From Mycobacterium sp. (lineage in GTDB: Bacteria; Actinomycetota; Actinomycetes; Mycobacteriales; Mycobacteriaceae): a DNA stretch of 9,305 nucleotides. Shown in pieces: positions 6,551 to 9,305 of the stretch. The position numbers were made by a program, and so were the translations under genes. Under the pieces are notes generated by a model. That model did no database searches. It was not told the origin of the DNA and saw only the letters and a program-made list of their open reading frames with translations. The DNA lies in assembly GCA_023264755.1 (NCBI GenBank), contig JAHFVB010000007.1, positions 4,028-13,332 on the forward strand, in the 5' to 3' direction. Position 1 is the stretch's first letter. Each line of letters begins with the position of its first letter.

Positions 6551-6955
6551 GTGAACAACAGAGTCTCCGCGATCGCACTTGGGCTGGTCGCCGCGGCATT
6601 CGCGCTTTGGCTCGGGATGCGCATCTTCTTGATGAGCGAGTACGGCCTATCCGGCAGCTGGATGTTCTTCGGGCTGCCGTTCGGGGGAATCGGCATCCTC
6701 GTACTGCTGTTCCGGCTCGGGGTGTTCGGCTCCGGCCCGCGTTCGAACGTGATCAGTTCGCCCTGGCCGCAGCCGATCGGGACGCAGGCGCCCTGGCAGC
6801 AGCCGACCGGGACGCAGGCGCCCGCCGCTATGCCGGCGGCCCAGGGCCTGGCCGTCACCCATCGCCTTCACGAACTCGAGGGCTTGCGCAGCAGTGGTGC
6901 GATCTCCGAAGCGGAGTACGCGGCCAAACGCCAAGCGATCCTGGCGAACATGTGA
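6551..6955 (+). CDS. SHOCT-domain membrane protein
   Basis: A 134-residue protein. The GTG at 6551 is chosen because GAAGGGA (6537-6543) lies 7 nt upstream; the 33 codons of open frame before it look non-coding. Two TM helices are predicted at ~5-27 and ~35-56. A Pro/Gln linker with two copies of a W-x-Q-P-x-G-T-Q-A-P decapeptide (72-91) follows. It ends with a SHOCT (short C-terminal) motif at ~105-131: HRLHELEGLRSSGAISEAEY and AAKRQAIL. SHOCT modules are small helical elements thought to mediate oligomerisation, and their cellular role here is unknown. The gene is apparently monocistronic and ends 8 bp before a hairpin shared with the convergent transporter gene. Confidence 0.88.
   Translation: MNNRVSAIALGLVAAAFALWLGMRIFLMSEYGLSGSWMFFGLPFGGIGILVLLFRLGVFGSGPRSNVISSPWPQPIGTQAPWQQPTGTQAPAAMPAAQGLAVTHRLHELEGLRSSGAISEAEYAAKRQAILANM
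6764..6823 (+). repeat. 30-bp tandem duplication in the SHOCT protein linker
   Basis: Two adjacent 30-bp copies (6764-6793 and 6794-6823) encode WPQPIGTQAP and WQQPTGTQAP. They differ at only a few bases, so the linker lengthened recently by slippage or duplication. Confidence 0.85.
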
Positions 6956-6962
6956 ACCGGGT

Positions 6963-7000
6963 CCGAGCGACCGCCGCCAGGGGGTGTGGCGGTCGCTCGG
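6963..7000. terminator. Hairpin between convergent SHOCT and GDT1 genes
   Basis: A perfect 13-bp GC-rich stem (6963-6975 with 6988-7000) encloses a 12-nt loop. It lies between the stops at 6955 (+) and 7003 (-). No T run follows on either side, but such T-less hairpins are usual at mycobacterial gene ends. It could serve both transcripts. Confidence 0.65.
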
Positions 7001-7002
7001 GC

Positions 7003-7812
7003 TCAAGCCTTGGGTCGCAACACTTCCTGTTCGCCGGCGGAAGCCTGCCGTTCACCCGAAGCTGGGACCACCGCCACCGCCACCTCGACCGAGGCCGACT
7101 CGGCTGACTCGGCTGACTCGGCTGACTCGGATTCCGTGCGCAGGATCGACGGGCGCATCCGCTCCGGCAGCGCCCACAGCAGCGCGGCGCACAGCGCCAC
7201 CACGGCGACGGCACCTCCGGCGCTCACCGCCACGGGCGCCGTGGGGAAGAAGTTGTCCAGCAGCATGTACGCACCGAAGAGCACGAACAAGGCCGCCGCG
7301 CCAAGCTGGATGAGCCGCTCGGGAAGGTGCTTGCCCAGGACCGCACCGACCACGATGGCCAACCCATCTGCCACCACCATGCCGATGGTCGACCCGATCC
7401 ACACGCCGACCCAATCGTGGTCGGCGGCCAGCGTGATCGTCGCGAGCATGGTCTTGTCGCCCAACTCGGCCAGCAGGAAGGCGGAGAAGACCACGAAGAA
7501 TGCAGGCGCAGTGGCCTTCTCGGTACGGCTGGCTTCCTCTTCGGTGAGCGAATCCCCGCGCAGCGTCCACAGCCCGAAGAAGACGAACATGACTCCGGCC
7601 ACGATGCCGAGCAGGTGCGTCGGCAAGGCGGCTCCGAGGAAGTGGCCGATGGCCACCGACAGGACGTGAACCGCGGTGGTGGCGGCGGTGATGGCGGCCA
7701 GCACCACCCACCAGCGGTAGCGCAGCGCAAACATCATCGCTACGAGCTGGGTCTTGTCGCCCAGCTCGGCGATGAAGATGACGGCGAAACTCAACAACAG
7801 AGCGGCAAGCAC
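7003..7812 (-). CDS. GDT1/TMEM165 (UPF0016) family cation exporter, probably Mn2+
   Basis: A 269-residue membrane protein with the two family signatures E-L-G-D-K-T at 16-21 and 116-121. Each lies in an inverted-repeat three-helix half: helices at about 2-14, 36-56, 66-83, 103-115, 134-158 and 168-186. A seventh hydrophobic stretch is at ~193-215. The family includes Mn2+/Ca2+ transporters, among them the bacterial Mn exporter MneA. The acidic residues in the motifs form the cation path. The GTG at 7812 is chosen because GAGGAG lies 6 nt upstream; an in-frame ATG at 7851 has GGAGG only 1 nt away. A cytoplasmic-looking loop (~85-102) separates the halves. The C-terminal ~50 residues are a hydrophilic tail with AES repeats, not part of the core. 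The yybP-ykoY riboswitch in its leader makes manganese the likely substrate. Confidence 0.93.
   Translation of the reverse strand: MLAALLLSFAVIFIAELGDKTQLVAMMFALRYRWWVVLAAITAATTAVHVLSVAIGHFLGAALPTHLLGIVAGVMFVFFGLWTLRGDSLTEEEASRTEKATAPAFFVVFSAFLLAELGDKTMLATITLAADHDWVGVWIGSTIGMVVADGLAIVVGAVLGKHLPERLIQLGAAALFVLFGAYMLLDNFFPTAPVAVSAGGAVAVVALCAALLWALPERMRPSILRTESESAESAESAESASVEVAVAVVPASGERQASAGEQEVLRPKA
7097..7130 (-). repeat. 9-bp tandem repeat in transporter tail (AES)n
   Basis: About 3.8 copies of gactcggct (7097, 7106, 7115, 7124 on the + strand) encode an ESAESAESAES tract at residues ~228-239. The near-perfect units in a three-codon period suggest slippage, so copy number may vary among strains without frame loss. 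Confidence 0.9.
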
Positions 7813-7884
7813 CCGAGACTCCTCGTTCGGTGGCTGCCAGGTCGGGGACATGCCTCCGGCCGGCAACCGATAACGGTCAATGCG

Positions 7885-7996
7885 GCCGAAGGTCTCGCCC
7901 ACCGGCCACTGGCCGGTCCGGGCAACCGGGCCACGCGTGCGTTTGCCAACGCGGCCAGTATGTCGATCACCCGATTGGGAGCTACTCCCCTTCGCT
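7885..7996 (-). ncRNA. yybP-ykoY manganese riboswitch aptamer
   Basis: In the leader of the GDT1 gene, read on the - strand, the two conserved loop sequences are present. GGGGAGTAGC is at 7990-7981 and GAGACCTT at 7896-7889. A closing P1 helix pairs CGAAGG (7994-7989) with CCTTCG (7892-7887). GACATACTGG (7964-7955) matches the usual central strand, and ACTGGCC (7959-7953) pairs with GGCCAGT (7914-7908). This is the pattern of the Mn2+-sensing yybP-ykoY class (RF00080), which commonly controls Mn exporters of the UPF0016, TerC and P-type families. The aptamer ends ~75 nt before the start codon. The expression platform is not resolved: no T-tract terminator is seen, so translational control is more likely. 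Mn2+ is expected to switch expression on. Confidence 0.93.
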
Positions 7997-8002
7997 GAAG
8001 CG

Positions 8003-8032
8003 ACCATAACCCGTCGCCACCGCCGCACGCAA
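8003..8032 (-). promoter_or_regulatory. Promoter of the riboswitch/transporter transcript
   Basis: On the - strand TTGCGT (8032-8027), an 18-bp spacer, and TATGGT (8008-8003) form a reasonable promoter. It would start transcription at about 7996, right at the 5' end of the aptamer, giving a leader of ~185 nt before the GTG at 7812. Confidence 0.55.
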
Positions 8033-8055
8033 CTCGAATCAATCGAATTGCCCAC

Positions 8056-8076
8056 GCCTCCAATAATTTTGGAGGC
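8056..8076. other. AT-loop inverted repeat between divergent genes
   Basis: Perfect 8-bp arms GCCTCCAA (8056-8063) and TTGGAGGC (8069-8076) flank a 5-bp AT loop. The repeat is 24 bp upstream of the transporter promoter's -35 and ~180 bp before the divergent lipoprotein gene. It could be an operator or an RNA hairpin. The remaining ~175 bp to the lipoprotein gene holds only a weak 6-bp stem (8192-8209). Confidence 0.45.
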
Positions 8077-8253
8077 TGACCAAAGAAAGTTCGGGGCGCC
8101 TGATCTTGCCGGCCGGTGGGCCCGGAACCTCGATTGCCGGTCGCCTCGTGTCGCCGATTGAACCAGGCGCAGCCCCAGTTCGTGTCACTTGGGCGAGGCG
8201 ATGCTCGCCGTAGGACCCGCCCGTCGCCTCGCTCGACCGTGAGGATGGATCCG

Positions 8254-8763
8254 ATGAACACACAACTGCCGCTGACCGTTTGTGCATTCGGGGTGCTGCT
8301 CGTCAGCGCGTGCAGCACCAGCAATGACCACAAGCCCGCCCCGGTCTACGGTGCGTCCGCCACCACCTCCGCGGCCTCCGCCGCTACGAACGCGACCGGC
8401 CCGGCGCACGTCATGACCGCTCAGAACTCCTTGGGCACGATTTTGACCGACGGCGCGGGTCGTGCGCTGTACCTCTTCGCCGCCGACACCGGCAGCACGT
8501 CGACGTGCACCGGGGATTGCGCAACGGAATGGCCGCCGCTGACCACCAACGGCGCTCCGGTCGCCGGAGCTGGCGCGGACCCAGCCCTGCTGTCGACCAC
8601 TGCGCGGCCGGACGGGACGACGCAGCTCACCTACCACGGGCACCCGCTGTACTACTACGACGACGACAAGGGCCCGGGCACCGCCGAGGGCCAGGGCGAG
8701 TACAAGTACGGAGCAAAGTGGTACGTGCTGGACCCGGCCGGAAACGAAGTCGAAAGGTCTTGA
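8254..8763 (+). CDS. Secreted-repeat lipoprotein (PF03640 family)
   Basis: A 169-residue lipoprotein. The ATG at 8254 is preferred: GAGGA lies 8 nt upstream, whereas the in-frame ATG at 8245 overlaps that site. The signal MNTQLPLTVCAFGVLLVSAC ends in a lipobox (LVSAC) with C20 as the lipid-modified residue. An Ala/Thr/Ser linker (31-49) leads to two 'secreted repeat of unknown function' units at ~58-95 and ~125-162. Unit 1 has LGTILTDGAGRALYLFAADT and CTGDCATEWPPL; unit 2 has QLTYHGHPLYYY, GQGEY and KWYVLDPAG. The two Cys in unit 1 (C85, C89) may form a disulfide or bind a metal or haem. No biochemical role is established that I can name. It is divergent from the Mn transporter, and converges on the next gene with 28 bp between stops and no obvious terminator. 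Confidence 0.92.
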   Translation: MNTQLPLTVCAFGVLLVSACSTSNDHKPAPVYGASATTSAASAATNATGPAHVMTAQNSLGTILTDGAGRALYLFAADTGSTSTCTGDCATEWPPLTTNGAPVAGAGADPALLSTTARPDGTTQLTYHGHPLYYYDDDKGPGTAEGQGEYKYGAKWYVLDPAGNEVERS

Positions 8764-8791
8764 CCCCGAACCGAAATCAACTGCGGCGCAA

Positions 8792-9305
8792 TCAAGGAGA
8801 GGTGGAGTTCCCCAGCGAACCGAGCCGGGCCAACCATTGCACCAAGGCGCGACAGCTCGGCCAGGTGTCGGATTCCTCGACCGGCAACATGGACTGGGGC
8901 TTGTCGAGCGCCTCCTGTAGTTCGGTGCTGGCGTCGTCGAGCGCGACGTCGACGAACTCGGTTTCGGTATCGGAGTTGCTCGCCCGCGCGACGTCGAGCA
9001 CCTTGTCGATGGACTCGGGCACGAAGAACGCGTCTCCGACTGCTGACATCGCGAGTGGGTCGAGATAGACCGCGCAGGTCAGTTCCTGACCGTCGGCCAG
9101 CCGCACCCCCAGGAGCAGTTCGTCACCGCCCCCGTGCACGTGCGTCATCCGCACCGCCCGGTAGACGCAGGTCTGCGCCAACCCAACGAGCCAGCGGGGC
9201 AGGCTGTCATCGCGGGCCGAGGCGGCGCTCCGGCGCCGCTCGCGCAGCGCGTCGTCGTCGCCGATCAATTCGCCAAGCCCGACCAACAGCGCCGTAGTCT
9301 CGCGG
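8792..9305 (-). CDS. Conserved hypothetical protein (5'-truncated by window)
   Basis: The frame is open from the right edge (first full codon 9304-9302) to TGA at 8794-8792, giving 170 residues. The TTG at 9286 is not a convincing start, since the upstream codons continue as RETTAL. No TM segment or signal is visible. It is an acidic soluble protein with an alpha/beta-looking core (CVYRAVRMTHVHGGGDELLL, GVRLADGQELTCAVYLDPL, DAFFVPESIDKVLDVA) and a Trp-containing C-terminus (LVQWLARLG). It reminds me of an uncharacterised actinobacterial family with an 'RMSHV...GDD...V.L' pattern, but I cannot name it. Confidence 0.8.
   Translation of the reverse strand, partial: RETTALLVGLGELIGDDDALRERRRSAASARDDSLPRWLVGLAQTCVYRAVRMTHVHGGGDELLLGVRLADGQELTCAVYLDPLAMSAVGDAFFVPESIDKVLDVARASNSDTETEFVDVALDDASTELQEALDKPQSMLPVEESDTWPSCRALVQWLARLGSLGNSTSP

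Noticed and set aside
7880..8161. + strand ORF across the transporter leader
   Set aside because: It runs antisense to a clear riboswitch and promoter and has no recognisable protein features.

Overview
The window looks like a piece of a nontuberculous Mycobacterium chromosome. The evidence is high GC by eye with strong G/C third-codon bias, GTG/ATG starts, and typically mycobacterial families: a resuscitation-promoting factor, a GH16 glucanase close to M. tuberculosis Rv0315, a DUF5313-like membrane protein and a SHOCT-domain protein. The species cannot be told from the sequence alone. I see no phage, IS or CRISPR machinery.

Layout. (1) 1-671, + strand: 3' part of a quinone-oxidoreductase-like dehydrogenase that enters from outside the window. 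(2) 984-2579, +: an unrecognised exported protein built from three nearly identical ~82-97 residue repeats with a Ser/Thr/Lys-rich tail, closed by a perfect 22-bp-stem hairpin. (3) 2714-4501, -: three genes in order of transcription Rpf, a small two-TM protein, and a Tat-type GH16 glucanase, giving an envelope-remodelling cluster. (4) 4502-5046: a long, relatively AT-rich intergenic region with a candidate 14-codon ORF, a Zur-like palindrome, GTCAC direct repeats and a 37-bp tandem repeat array. (5) 5047-6316, -: a single-TM hypothetical, then an OhrR-like MarR repressor with a leaderless promoter and an operator-like palindrome, then a DUF5313-like protein. (6) 6551-6955, +: a SHOCT-domain membrane protein, sharing a convergent hairpin with (7) 7003-7812, -: a GDT1/UPF0016 cation exporter preceded by a yybP-ykoY manganese riboswitch with its own promoter. 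(8) 8254-8763, +: a lipoprotein of the 'secreted repeat' (PF03640) family. (9) 8792 to the right edge, -: a partial conserved hypothetical.

Functional threads. Rpf and GH16 act on extracytoplasmic polysaccharide. The riboswitch and transporter form a self-contained manganese-homeostasis unit. The MarR gene appears autoregulated and possibly peroxide-responsive. The best-supported special feature is the manganese riboswitch. The least explained are the triplicated exported protein and the structured 4.5-5.1 kb intergenic region.
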